A stretch of 64,000 bases of DNA, taken from assembly GCA_028554755.1 (NCBI GenBank), contig JAPTOF010000007.1, positions 13,067,001-13,131,000 of the forward strand. The letters are read 5' to 3'. The notes below the pieces were generated by a model. That model searched no databases. It saw only the letters and a list, made by a program, of their open reading frames with translations, and was not told the origin of the DNA. Below, in pieces: positions 46,018 to 56,663 of this stretch. Origin of the DNA: Cordia subcordata (lineage: Eukaryota > Streptophyta > Magnoliopsida > Boraginales > Cordiaceae). A program made the translations under genes and the position numbers. The first letter of the stretch is position 1; each line of letters begins with the position of its first letter.

Positions 46018-46222
46018 ATGTGCACTATATCCCTTATAATATCAAACCTAGTTAATTACTCTCTAAAGTTTTTAAAAGTGTGCAAAACACCCCCCGCCAT
46101 CCAATTTTTTGTTAGTTTTGCACACTTTTAAAATTGGACGGCATGAGGTATTTTGTACACTTTAAAAACTTTAGGAAGTAATTAGTTAAGTTTGATATTA
46201 TACTAAGGTGTGATGCATATGG
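46018..46222. repeat. Inverted repeat with arms of about 88 bp
   Basis: The left arm 46021-46108 (TAATATCAAACCTAGTTAATTACT, AAAGTTTTTAAAAGTGTGCA, CCATCCAATTTT) pairs with the right arm (about 46132-46220), leaving a loop of about 20 bases. Transcripts would form a long hairpin. It may be a separate foldback MITE inserted in, or derived from, the end of element F. Confidence 0.85.
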
Positions 46223-46266
46223 GTCAGAGTAAAAAGAGTAATATGCAATTTATTTTTCTTTTATAG

Positions 46267-46640
46267 CAGTGCAATGGCTATCAAAATAGGGCAGCTGTAA
46301 TTTGGAACATTGTCATATGATCACCAAGATTCAAAAACTTCTACAAAGCTTTGACAGCTACATCACTCACATATGTCAAGGTGGTAATCGTGCAGCTGAT
46401 TATTTGGCTAACAAAGGGGCTCAAGGACAAGGTTTTGAAGATATTCGAGACATTGAGAGATTCAAAATGCTGTGGGGAATCATCAGATGTGACAAAAACT
46501 CTCCTCTGTATTTGTTCATGGTTTCTTGTTATCGCTTTTACAATCTTTTCGCTGTACTCTTTGGCAGTTGGAGAATAATATATTAAGAAAGGCGTCTTGC
46601 CTGCTCTTTTAAGTTAAATAAAATAAATAAAAATAAATAA
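46267..46640 (+). pseudogene. LINE RNase H C-terminus and 3' tail
   Basis: It reads AVQWLSK, then EHCHMITKIQKLLQSFDSYI and THICQGGNRAADYLANKGAQ, the C-terminal half of the plant LINE RNase H domain (the HxxREGNxxADxLA motif). The 3' end has an A-rich tail (TAAATAAAATAAATAAAAAT, about 46612-46640). One stop occurs after WLSK. Confidence 0.87.
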
Positions 46641-47430
46641 ATTTCTCTCCAACAAGTTTGCTTTAATTTTCGAATTTTTTATTCCTTTTCTTTTAACTAT
46701 GTCAAGCTACAATCTTTATTTTTTCATGTGTTTCTTTACTATTACTATGGAGTAGTTTTCTTTGTTAGGGAAAGTATGAAAACCTAGTTTAAATATGGAT
46801 GTCTAATTTTTATTTGTGAAATTCAGATTTGTTTTTATGCAGTAACTTTTTTCCTTAATGCTTGTTCATTATTGATAGATTTTAATTTCTTAGCGAAGTA
46901 TCGGATAAGTAAGCTAAGGTATTTGTTTTAATCAATCTTGAACATGGTTCTATGCGTTCTTGCATAACCTATTGATGTAGAGAATGTTCTGAAGAGATGA
47001 CAATAGGTTAATTTATGGCGAAATTCATTTTCGAAGAGGTTGAATTAATGAGTTCAACTTTTATATGTTTTAGTTCTAAAATGTTTTGGAGAGGTGTCCA
47101 AATCTAATTAAAAATCTATTTGCTGAAAAATTATTAGGTGGGCTTTAGCTTGCTAAATCTAAAACAAAAAACTGAACTAAAAATTGCATCTAGACTAACT
47201 ATAGTAGATTGTGTACCTTAATGCTTTAAAAATAATTGCATTGTCCTTTGATTTGAATTTCGCTTCATTTAGTGTCAATCGACTTTAATTTCGCTCCCGT
47301 TTATTTTGAATATAATATCAATTGTAATTGTCAAATTTAAACTTTGGTTCTCTTGAGAACAATATTAGGTTCTTTTTATCCTATATTACTGATCGATCAG
47401 TGCCCTTGGTAGTATTGGAGAGGACACAAC
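46641..47430 (+). other. LTR-like 3' part of a plus-strand gypsy element
   Basis: AT-rich, non-coding, and ending about 8 bases before a tRNA-Asp-type PBS (47438). The text near the end (CGACTTTAATTTCGCTCCCG) is of the kind found in plant gypsy LTRs. No partner LTR is present in the window, so extent and family are uncertain. Confidence 0.45.
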
Positions 47431-47437
47431 AAGTTTC

Positions 47438-47455
47438 TGGTGCCTTTATCGGGCA
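47438..47455 (+). other. Primer binding site-like, tRNA-Asp type
   Basis: TGGTGCCTTTATCGGGCA matches 13 of 18 positions of TGGCGCCGTTGCCGGGGA. A gag start follows 190 bp downstream, which supports the call. Confidence 0.6.
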
Positions 47456-47643
47456 CCATAGATTACGTGCAATTATTTTTTATATTATCTATTACATTGA
47501 GATTTTCTTGATTTTGTTGTTTCTGTTTTGAATTTCAAGGTCTCTTGTTAGTGTACAACTAGAACCAGTGGAGAGCCAAGTATTGACTTTGACCTGAAAC
47601 TGAAAGATTACATATCAGAAGGAGAGCACAAAGAAACAAGAAG

Positions 47644-47911
47644 ATGAACGAACAAGGATTACCAGAACCTCCTGGTAATAGACAAAACAATATTCTGAAT
47701 AATGGATAAAATAATGAAGGAAATAATAGGATAGCACCTACTTCTCAAGAATATGCTACTCCTACTTTAGAGGGAGCAGCATCCAAATTAGATGACCTTC
47801 TTTTTCAAACCGATGACTTCGAAATAGAACCTGTAATAATCCAAATGATCCAACAATCAATTCGATTTGGGGGATTGTATCATGAAGATCCAAATGGTGT
47901 TTAGATTAGTA
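47644..47911 (+). pseudogene. Gypsy gag N-terminal fragment
   Basis: An ATG at 47644 opens MNEQGLPEPPGNRQNNILNN. After one stop come TSQEYATPTLEGAASKLDDL and FEIEPVIIQMIQQSIRFGGL, then YHEDPN. This is the conserved start of the Athila/Tat-type gag core (NFEIKPxLIQMxQQxxFGGxxxEDPN). It breaks off at a stop near 47909, with nothing recognisable beyond, so it is a fragment. Confidence 0.75.
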
Positions 47912-48558
47912 TGCCATAAAGACCACTTAAGCATGAATATTTGACATTAAAGTAATCATTTATAATTATATTGCAAGCTACTTTCATACATTACCTCTGG
48001 TGTGTGTTTCTGATGTATATGTAAAGGCCTTATGACATATGCCAATGATTTGGGTATGTAGTGAGGTAGAATGCACAGTATATCTAAATCGAACTTTGGT
48101 GACCTCATGAACTAGTCGATGACCGAACACTAGTACTGGGCGTTTTACTTGAATAAACTTATAACAAGCGATTCTCCTCACCAGAATGATATACCAAGGT
48201 CATTGTTGGATTTTTTGAACTTGTCTCTAACATCTGTCACGTATTGACATCTTAGCTGCCATTGATTCCATAGTGGTATTATAAGATTTGGTGTCTTGAT
48301 GGTCCACTACATGGAATATGTGAACTAGCCTAATTCACAAAGAACTTTTCATTTTGTAGTATTTTGGTGTACTTAGGAAATGAAATTCCCTTACGCCAGG
48401 GAATAGAGAGATCTAAATCTGCTTACGACAATATAATAATATTACTAGAAGAACCTAACAAGGAGATGACACACTCATCATCCGTCCAGAAAAATTTCAA
48501 AATAGTTTGGAACATGGAGGTGGATGACAAATAGGAAGGCAATCATATACAAAATGAA
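47912..48558. other. Unassigned DNA between gypsy fragment and Tourist MITE
   Basis: Contains a 65-codon minus frame (47984-48181) with no family I recognise. No repeats or RNA genes seen. Confidence 0.4.
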
Positions 48559-48561
48559 TTA

Positions 48562-48681
48562 GTGGGTGTTTGGTGGTGCTTATTTGGATACTTTTAAGTA
48601 CCCAAAATAAAAGGACCGCTCTCACTAGTTCTCTATTTTGAGTGCTTATAAGCACCCAAATAAGCACTGCCAAACATCCTC
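48562..48681. mobile_element. Tourist-like MITE, 120 bp
   Basis: Terminal repeats GTGGGTGTTTGGTGGTGCTT and (reverse complement) GAGGATGTTTGGCAGTGCTT continue to 26 bp. TTA target duplications lie at 48559-48561 and 48682-48684. Size, ends and TTA target fit PIF/Harbinger-derived Tourist MITEs. It lies downstream of the possible exon at 48711. Confidence 0.88.
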
Positions 48682-48710
48682 TTAGCCTGTTATCAACATG
48701 ATAATTAATC

Positions 48711-48851
48711 CTACTTTTCAGACTCGAGCCATGGTAGCACATTAATGACAATTCTGTCATGTTCTTGCCACCTCCAATAGTAAAGAGCATCTAACTCGTA
48801 TGAGAAGTAATCTAGTCTTTGGGACATATCTAGGCCATTGGCCAAATTGTC
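48711..48851 (-). CDS. Possible terminal exon of an unrecognised gene
   Basis: On the minus strand a strong acceptor CTTTTGTTTTCCAG is followed by 46 open codons (DNLANGLDMSQRLDYFSYEL, DALYYWRWQEHDRIVINVLP, WLESEK) and a TAG stop. Codon use and composition look gene-like rather than repeat-like, with a tight run of aromatic residues. I do not recognise the family and I see no convincing upstream exon within 250 bp. RPAC2 lies upstream on the same strand, so a read-through or alternative exon of that locus is conceivable but unsupported. It could also be a relic. Confidence 0.35.
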   Translation of the reverse strand, partial: DNLANGLDMSQRLDYFSYELDALYYWRWQEHDRIVINVLPWLESEK

Positions 48852-49112
48852 CTGGAAAACAAAAGGCAGGTATTGATGCCCATAGAAGTTAAGGATATGT
48901 TTGCTCACCGTTTTACCAACTGGTTTCAGCGGCTCAGGAAGTCAAGTTGATTCATCTCCAGTTTCAAATAGTGTGGATATTTGGTTATATTCAGGAAGCA
49001 ACACAATTGCTAATACAATGGACTACTTTTGTAAGTTTCACATGTTTGCTAAAACTACATTTCCAGCAAACCACAATGCAGTTGATTCATGATAATATTC
49101 CAATAATCACTG

Positions 49113-50249
49113 TTAAACTTTCAGAGATTTGATGCCTTTCGCATTCTTGAAATCCATAACAGCCTGATCAAAGGTGCTTCTCACATGCTGACACATAAGC
49201 ATTAGATCTTGGCATGAATCCTTCAATACCTCACTTGCTGGATCACCTGCATGAAGCAAGAAGCCTAAATTCAGAACATCAAGAAATTGCAACTGATTTT
49301 AATAAATTCTAGACATAAGAAACTAAGAAGCATACAGTGTTAGTAGCCAGAATGGTTTTCGCTAAATGGCTTCTGCATATATTTTCATTGGAGAAAACAT
49401 AGACATGCATATATGCTGGGTGCTGCAGTAATACAGAGTGGTACAACACCCACACAGCCACATTACTATATTCAATCGATTGAATTAAGATTAAATTGGA
49501 AAATTACTATGAAACACAGTTCACAGACCAACCATGAAGCAGGTAAAGATGAATGATCAATCAATCAAATACGCATTTAACCAACTCTATTGACTGCATG
49601 AGTGAAAAATATTCAAAATCAATCCTAAAGGGCTCATTGTATAACAAACTGATACAACAGAACTACTGATAATTGCAGAATTTTTCCCATCACATTTTCA
49701 CCTACCTAAAAATACCCAAGAAAACACAATGCATCTACGTCACCACGAGTTTAATACTAAGATTAACAAGATCAATGCTATGGCAACTCCAATTTAATAG
49801 AAAGCTGATATAGCATTGCGAAATGTAAGAATGATAAAAGCTTCACCATTTTAACAAAATAAAATACTAATTAAAATTTTGAAGCGTTACCAGTAGTTTG
49901 CACTCTTATGTTTACCCGAGCATCAGAAGGATGTGGTATGCTGTAACCACAAACTGTAACTCGTGGGCTGCAAGATAACATTGCAATATGGCATAAATTA
50001 TTCGGGTCAGATCAAAAGAATAACTTTAGCTAAAGAACCATATTGATACAAATAAAACCTGAAGAATTTGATGTTTGGACTTTGGAGTAACACTAAAATA
50101 TTAAAAATGATATGCAAATTACTGGAAAGAATGAATAAAGTGACAAACTCTTGATTAAGAACAAATCTGAGAGAGTTGGCAAGTGTGTGATCCTCATCAG
50201 TCAAAGAAAACGTTGCTTTTGTTTGATCCTGGTACGAGCCATGTTCCAT
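49113..50249 (-). CDS. RPAC2: RPAC2, subunit of RNA polymerases I and III (AC19 / RPB11-like)
   Basis: Three coding exons: 50249-50149, 49967-49891 and 49246-49113, all with GT-AG introns, giving 103 residues. Exon 1 encodes MEHGSYQDQTKATFSL and TDEDHTLANSLRFVLNQ, the hallmark of the RPB11/AC19 family (SLxxEDHTLANxLRxxL). Exon 2 supplies RVTVCGYSIPHPSDARVNIR followed by VQTTG. Exon 3 supplies DPASEVLKDSCQDLMLMCQH, then RSTFDQAVMDFK and KSLKV. Phases agree: GA/C gives Asp and G/GT gives Gly. AC19 pairs with AC40 as the alpha-like assembly dimer of nuclear Pol I and Pol III, in the nucleolus and nucleoplasm. The length suits the family and no stop or frameshift is seen, so the gene looks intact. 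The start is the only ATG before the conserved core. Confidence 0.95.
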
Positions 50250-50275
50250 TTTCCTTTATTTCCGTATTCTTCTCT

Positions 50276-51571
50276 CTGCAAAACAATAGAGCACATCAAT
50301 CTCCATGACATTTACTCTTTATTTGCTTATTCTTTACAATAATTTTACAATTACATGACACAATTTTATCCATTGCTCATACCAATTTCTGTGTATGTAA
50401 TCTACACCCAACAGGCTCCATAAAGAATCCTAAAATTTTAGTTTGTTTAGTCACTAAAAATTTTTACATAAAACCCCTTAGCATAGTCTTAATAGGAGTT
50501 GAACTGTTGCAAAGTGCCACATGCTCCAGATATCAATTCATAATAAGTGTTTCATTACGCTTAATGGAGTAAGGGTTGCCGTATCAAGAAACTCCCAGTG
50601 GCTACAAGATACAGGCCATTAGATACTTGAGTAACTCAAAGGAAAAGGGTTTCTGAACCTAACCCAATCCCCATTATATTTTTCATTACCATCCTGAAAA
50701 AGCTCCGGCAAAATCTACTCTCATACTAGATATTGAACAAGTTGCTCACTAACCCAATAAAACATTGTCGATCATCTCAGATATGCTTCCACGAAAGAAT
50801 AAATCTGAGAGTTTGTAAATCATTGAGCTTTCGTTGGGCAGTCCTTATGCAGAACCAGTTCCACATCATTTCATATTCACAAAGTTAAGGAGCCATCATA
50901 AAGTCACGCTGAATTCGGCTGTCTGGAAAAGAAAGAAATCAATGAATACTTTCACATCCCTTTAAATATTTTCTCCAATACTCGTTGCGTACATTCGGTA
51001 TCAACATTCGGAATTATCTAAATAACACATGATAAAAATCTTTACACTATTCTCCTTTTCTGATGCCAACTCTTTGCAATCTTCGTCCAACAATTACCTT
51101 TTAATCCGACAATTAGGCCCTATTCGAGAGAATCTAATTATTTTTTTCTTTAAATATGCAGTAGCTCAAGAATAAACCAAAATCAAATAGCCTTATTAGT
51201 GAGAATCCATTTTTTTTTTTTTTTTGGCTGGGCAAGTATGCTTATCATTCCAAAAGTCAAATTTAAGTCAACGTTACAGAGATTAAATGTCAGAGAGAAT
51301 CTAATTATTCTTGACCCACAATATTCAATAGCTCGTGAATAAACCAAAATCAATTACAATTAAGAAAATGTAAGAGATTAGCGCAAAAAATTACCAACCC
51401 AGCTTTTAAAAAATAATTCAAAACTCAACACATGAACTTACAAGCATAATTATATACGTATAGGTATTATATTACAGGTAGAAATATAAATATCACGAAA
51501 AAAAAAAAAAAGACAATCGCGTAAAGTACAGCCTGCAGCATATACTAGGGTTACAATATGCGAACGCGTAC
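50276..51571 (-). other. Probable 5' UTR intron of RPAC2
   Basis: Upstream of the ATG the minus strand shows an acceptor TTTTGCAG/AGAGAAG (boundary 50275). A matching donor CTCTTAAG/GTACGCG lies 1.3 kb upstream (boundary 51572). The interval is AT-rich with no ORF. A leader intron is common in plant housekeeping genes; the pairing is inferred. Confidence 0.5.
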
Positions 51572-51700
51572 CTTAAGAGTAAGAGGACGCGGAAAATGTT
51601 GGCGGCGTAAGAGAAAGCGAAGGCCTTGTGGAATTCTTTTTGCAAAAGTAGAGTAGTTTTCTGAACACGAAGGCGTGTTGGTTGGAAGAGGGTTTTTGGC
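51572..51700 (-). promoter_or_regulatory. Probable RPAC2 leader exon and proximal promoter
   Basis: A GC-richer stretch on the minus strand (AACACGCCTTCGTG, TTACGCCGCCAACATTTTCC) ends at the donor at 51572. An AAACCCT telobox-like motif (minus, 51689-51695) lies at its 5' edge. Teloboxes are frequent near the starts of plant ribosome- and translation-related genes, which fits a Pol I/III subunit. The transcription start is not determined. Confidence 0.4.
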
Positions 51701-52327
51701 CTGTAAAAATTGCAATTTATTTTGAAAGTAGGGTCCAGGTGGGAAAATGTCGTTAAAATTTATTTTTGGTTAATTCCATGTTATATTTATTATAATCGAA
51801 TATCAGCCGACCGCTCTACCAAGCTACTAAAGAACAACGGGAGATTTGATCTCATAGAGTTTAATTTCCATTCTAAACCCATAATCAATGAGTCTAAAGT
51901 TTTCTTCGTAACTCTCAAAACCTTTTCATAACTCTCGAAACCTCTTTATAGTGGCTCTTTGCCATGCGTCATTTCAATTCTGCCTTTAAAATTTAACCAC
52001 TTACTATCCCTCTTTTTAACTTATTATTAAAAAAATTAATGAATCAGTTAATAATTGTAAATTATTAGACCAAAATATCCTAGGGAAGTCAGAGCGTTAT
52101 TCTCTTCATGCATGAGAAAAGCTTCACCTATATGCGACCAATATACTCTTCTATATTTATAAATGCATTGGTTTCCAACAACCATGTTCAATACACAAGC
52201 ATGTGTATTTGACAGGCTTGAAAATTCCCCACTATACAATTTTAGATAAATTTGTAGAAGTTTATTATATCATAGAAATAAGAACATATCAAATCTTTTT
52301 ATCATTATTATATGCCCAATGCTCTTG
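51701..52327. other. Unassigned AT-rich DNA upstream of RPAC2
   Basis: No gene or repeat recognised before the LTR element whose target duplication starts at 52328. Confidence 0.4.
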
Positions 52328-52332
52328 ACATC

Positions 52333-53344
52333 TGATGTGGTACGGATAATTTCTTCCACCTCAGTAGATAATTTGATTATTTTTGTTGGTCAATGGAGGA
52401 GTTGTGACATCCTTCGAGATAGTTAGAGGATGCACTTACCTTAGACATGACAGACGCGTGCCTCTCCCCTTGGGTACGGCGGATGCGTGCCTCTTGGAGA
52501 TGATGGTGGACGCGTAGGCCAAGGGTCAAACTATGCCCGAGTGTTAGATGCGTACGCCTTTCTTGCTCGGTTGGTTGACACATAAGCCTTCCTTCCCCGT
52601 TAGCAGACACGTACGCCTTCCTTGCCCAGTTAGTGGACGTGTATGCCTTTCTCTACAAGAAGAAGAAAAAGCAGGACTTCCCCCTGTAGTACCTCCAACA
52701 ATCAAGTCAATTTACGAAGTCCATGAATTTATAAAGATTAACTTGAATGTGCTATGAATATGCACGAAGATGTCTAGAGAGAATTCTCACCATTCATCCT
52801 CTCCCTTCCATGGAATTTGGCTTAGTATTTCTAGGCATAAGGCTCAAGATTCAAAGTTTTCCATAAGTAGTATGCTGATTTGATTTCTCTTGGACATGAC
52901 ATGGCATTTTTAACTACTTGGGAAAAGAGAGCTCGTACTTGGCCAGGAAATTCATCTAGGCATACCCGTGAGGGAAAGGTACACCTTCATCTTCCCCTTG
53001 GCGTACACTCAAGCCCAGGCGATGCTTCATGTGTATGTTCATGAAATAATTGAAGATTCTTGCTAATGCCACTTGAAGGTGCAACTAGCGTACCCTGAGG
53101 CTTAGAGTACGCCTGGAGCTTCACCTAGGTGGACTCGAAGACTAAGGGTCCGTGCCCCTTTTCACCTAGGCGGACCTGTGAGCTAAGGGTCCATCTCTCT
53201 CTTCACCTAGGCGGACCTTTGAGCTAAGGGTCCATCTCTCTCTTCACCTAGGCAGACTTGTGGGCTAAGGGTCTACCCCCTACTCCGTGCATCCCTACAT
53301 GCCATGTGTCACCACTTGATTAATCCATATGGCGCCCCATATCA
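52333..53344 (-). repeat. Left (3') LTR of element H, 1012 bp
   Basis: Contains two internal tandem blocks. One has about three 34 bp units ending ACGCGTACGCCTTTCTTGC (about 52545-52655). The other has four units of 41-44 bp with CACCTAGGCGGAC and CTAAGGGTCCA (about 53115-53280). Confidence 0.93.
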
Positions 53345-56300
53345 ATTGCTTCCTTTTTAGGTTTTATACGACGCTTACTTATCGTGCAAGGACCAAAAAC
53401 TATCTTCGTCTTGTTTTCATTTTCTAGTCCATGGTCATCTCATCGATACTTCTTATTTACTTCACACAGTGCTCCCATTTTGTGTGCTTGCCTTGTATAT
53501 AATCAGTAACTTTGCCAGTCTTTTCTTTTCAAATCTTATGTTTCTTATTTCTTTACACTCAGCAGAAATAGTTTAAGATCTCATATCTTTTAAAATCTTC
53601 TGGTCTTGTCAATCTCCCATCGCTCAAGGTGATGCTTTAATAACATTCAGTGTAGCTTTTCTTTCCTTTCATTAGTGGATGTTGTTCACAAGAGGCCGCC
53701 ACTCTGTCTAGAGTAGATGACAAAGAAGACTTAGGTTTCCACATTCATTGCTAGATAATGGCCATCACATAATTAATATTGACTTTATGCCCGAAATGCC
53801 CAGCCTAAGTTATATCCTTTGCCATTGTCAATGTGAATGGTTCATCAACGCAGCTGCCAATTTTATTTTTATCTCTTCAGATGCATCTTGTTACACCATT
53901 TGATCGAGCTCATAAAAGTGAGCTTCCTTTTGGTTTCTTTTCTTTATTTTTATGGACAACACTACCAAATGGTCATGTTGTGAATGCATGATGATCATGG
54001 ACACATCTCTAGCTTGAAGAAGCGTTCATCAAGCCTCCCTTCGTTTTTGCTCCTCCTCAAAACTCCTCTAAAAGAAACCTTGTTAAAGTATAACATTCTT
54101 TTCTTCTTGCATTGGACATAGGGCGGATGCACAGGCCAAGGCACGCCCACTGGGTTGCTATTGTCAGATGCTTGACATAGGGATCTGGCCCTTTTGGTTG
54201 ATGTTTAGTGCACTAAGAAGCTTTGCATGACATTCATTTTAGTTGTGTGCGATTGATCCTGCAAAGGCGTCAGCTAATAGGGCAAACATGCATTGGTTTT
54301 ACTCATGGACCTCTTCTTCTCTAACCAATCCAATGGATGTCTAGCTTAAGGGCCTAGTTGCTGCCTTCTAGCCTATCTCTGATACTTTATTCTACATACA
54401 CGAACACCATATCTAGCCTTTTATTCTGCCTTTACCTTATTGGACCCTTCATTGATGTGAAGAAATTTCTATGAGACTTCGATGATAAAGTCCAAAAAAC
54501 TCTTCTTTTAGTTTTATGGTAACTACATCGAGTTTTGCCATTGATCACAAACATCGTACCTTCCACAGTGATGGATATAATAACTTAGGTTTTTTTGGTG
54601 ATCTCTATTAGTACACCCAGTATCAATCTCTCCAACTAGCTCCTATATCATAATGTAGTGTAAAGGATGCTTGCTATTTAAGTTTGCATGGGCCACCCTC
54701 CAGGATTATCTACCCCCATTTACTTGTTTCTTTCATTGGCATAGGGCTTGTGTAGGTTTACCATACTCGTCGAAATAAACGGTGCCCAAAATGATCCACC
54801 GTTGACCTCTAGTGATCTTCCCTTAGCTTTATCAAGTAACGACAAAGTCAAGGAGCAGGTCCCCTCTACTATTACTTGTCTAGATAGCTTGATATGCCAA
54901 AATAGGGATTTGACCACTTCACTTTCCACTTATTACTCTTACTGAAAACCAGTAGAGAGGTAAAAGGATTTTTAGAGGATTATTTTCACAACAAGAGCCA
55001 TAACTCGAGGAAAAGAAATTTTTCGCTTGCCAATTGGGTGGATGCCTAGCCTAGGTGTTTAATCATTTATTTCTTCTTTTCCTACTACATTTTAGACACG
55101 AAAGGCTGGGTTCTCTCCTTTCGTTATATCAAATTTCTTTCTCTGCTCGAATCATAGAGCCAAGAGTCAAATGCCCTTATCTTTCCTTTCTCTTCTCTTC
55201 TAAAAACACCTTGATAAGCAGGTTACGCCTAAGTACTTCATACTTATCAGTTAAATATCTAGTAAATAGGCATACCAGGTCTCTCTTATCGAGCTTCTCA
55301 CTTGTTTCCCTCCTATACAATGCTAAGTAGATGAGTTCTTTGTTGGTCCACTGCTTCATAGTTCTCCCGTCGTCGACAATAGGGTCTCATGTTCACCCCT
55401 CCCTATTATTTTATTAGTTCTAATATAGGTTGAGGAGAGTAGCTACGAGCATAAACGTCTTGTGTGGATGCCGAACGGTGACGACAGAGGGTCAGGTTGT
55501 TAGACAAGCTTCGTGAAGGCTTAACTTTGAACCTGTTTTGACTAGGGGTTGGAGAGCATATGGAATGGACTTGTTTCTTGTTTCTTTTGTCGTGAAAACT
55601 CTTCATTTCATACTTGTTTATAGTAGTAGAAGAGTATCATAAAGGTCTGCTTATGCAGCTCCTCTATCACATCTTCTTCTTATCAAGGAAAGAAGTAAGC
55701 TTAAGGGCACTGGTGATAACAAGTTTGGTAGGAACAATTACAAAGCTTTCAAATTATAGATAAAGAGCCAGGCTTGTTCTTGCCATCGAATGCTACCCTT
55801 GTGGGTTCACTTGGATGTTTCCTTTCATTCTCTTATATACTTTGCATTTAGATGGCTGAAACAGCCTAAAGCTTGCTTGTATTTAACACATGAAGTAATT
55901 ACGTAGCCTTACCTGAAGCGCACAAGGCATGCTTCGTACATTAAGGTTTGAACACTTGTGTTCATTCTTTGGCAGTGTTCTTTACTGTTAGTATTTAAAG
56001 ATTGGGCCTCTTGCTCTGGCGTAGCTTTATGCTTCGCTTGCAAAGCTGGGGTCTCATACTTTAGCGTAGCTTTATGATTCACATCATGGCTTAGATATGA
56101 AGTGTTTGATAATTTCCTTTTGATTCCAATCATATATAAGATCTTGGGTATTCAAAAAGTCTTAATGGAAGCACACTGGGCCTACGCGATTCATTTGATG
56201 TTTTCTCTTAGGCATGGTCGAAACGCATCATATGTACTTAGGTGTCTTCGTTGGTGGTTTTTACACCTTTCAAGACTTGGTGTGCCTCGTAATTACTATA

Positions 56301-56436
56301 GAATAAACCTTGCTTGCATTTAGTTTCAGTAGCCGAAGCGTGTGGCGTACGCCCTGTCGGTGCTAAAGCTTTGTTGTAGTGGCCTTAGGCAAAGCACTCG
56401 TGCTATTTCATTCGTACTTGTTCTCATCAGGACTTA

Positions 56437-56663
56437 GGGCCTGTTTGGATTGGCTTTTTTTTCAGAAAAAAACATTTTTTCCTGAAAAAATTATATTACT
56501 TTTGTAATAACTACTTGATTTGGTTTTCCAAAAAGTTGAAATTATGAAAAAAGCTCAAATACAAGTTTTTTTAGAAGTCAGAATTTTCAGCTTCTCCAAA
56601 AAAGCTATTTTTTAAAAGTTGCTAAAAAAAGCGCTTTTAAAAAAAGCCAATCCAAATGAGCCC
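56437..56663. mobile_element. Tourist-like MITE, 227 bp, inside element H
   Basis: Ends GGGCCTGTTTGGATTGGCTT and (reverse complement) GGGCTCATTTGGATTGGCTT. TTA target duplications lie at 56434-56436 and 56664-56666. GGGCCTGTTTGG is a classic PIF/Harbinger-Tourist terminus. The interior is A/T-rich and self-complementary. Confidence 0.93.

Larger units (their letters stand above)
44954..46257. mobile_element. MULE-type element F, 1304 bp, inserted in LINE RNase H
   Basis: The left end AGTAAATTGTATATTACCCC pairs with the right end (reverse complement) AAATAAATTGCATATTACTC. Nine-base target duplications are CTTATATAG (44945-44953) and CTTTTATAG (46258-46266). Removing it with one duplication rejoins VELDSYI to AVQWLSK in the LINE RNase H. 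The terminal sequence resembles that of the MULE-type element at 22660 (GxGTAAA..TG....TTACCCC). No transposase is present. Inside are a minisatellite, a GC-richer island, a purine tract and an 88 bp-arm palindrome. Confidence 0.88.
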
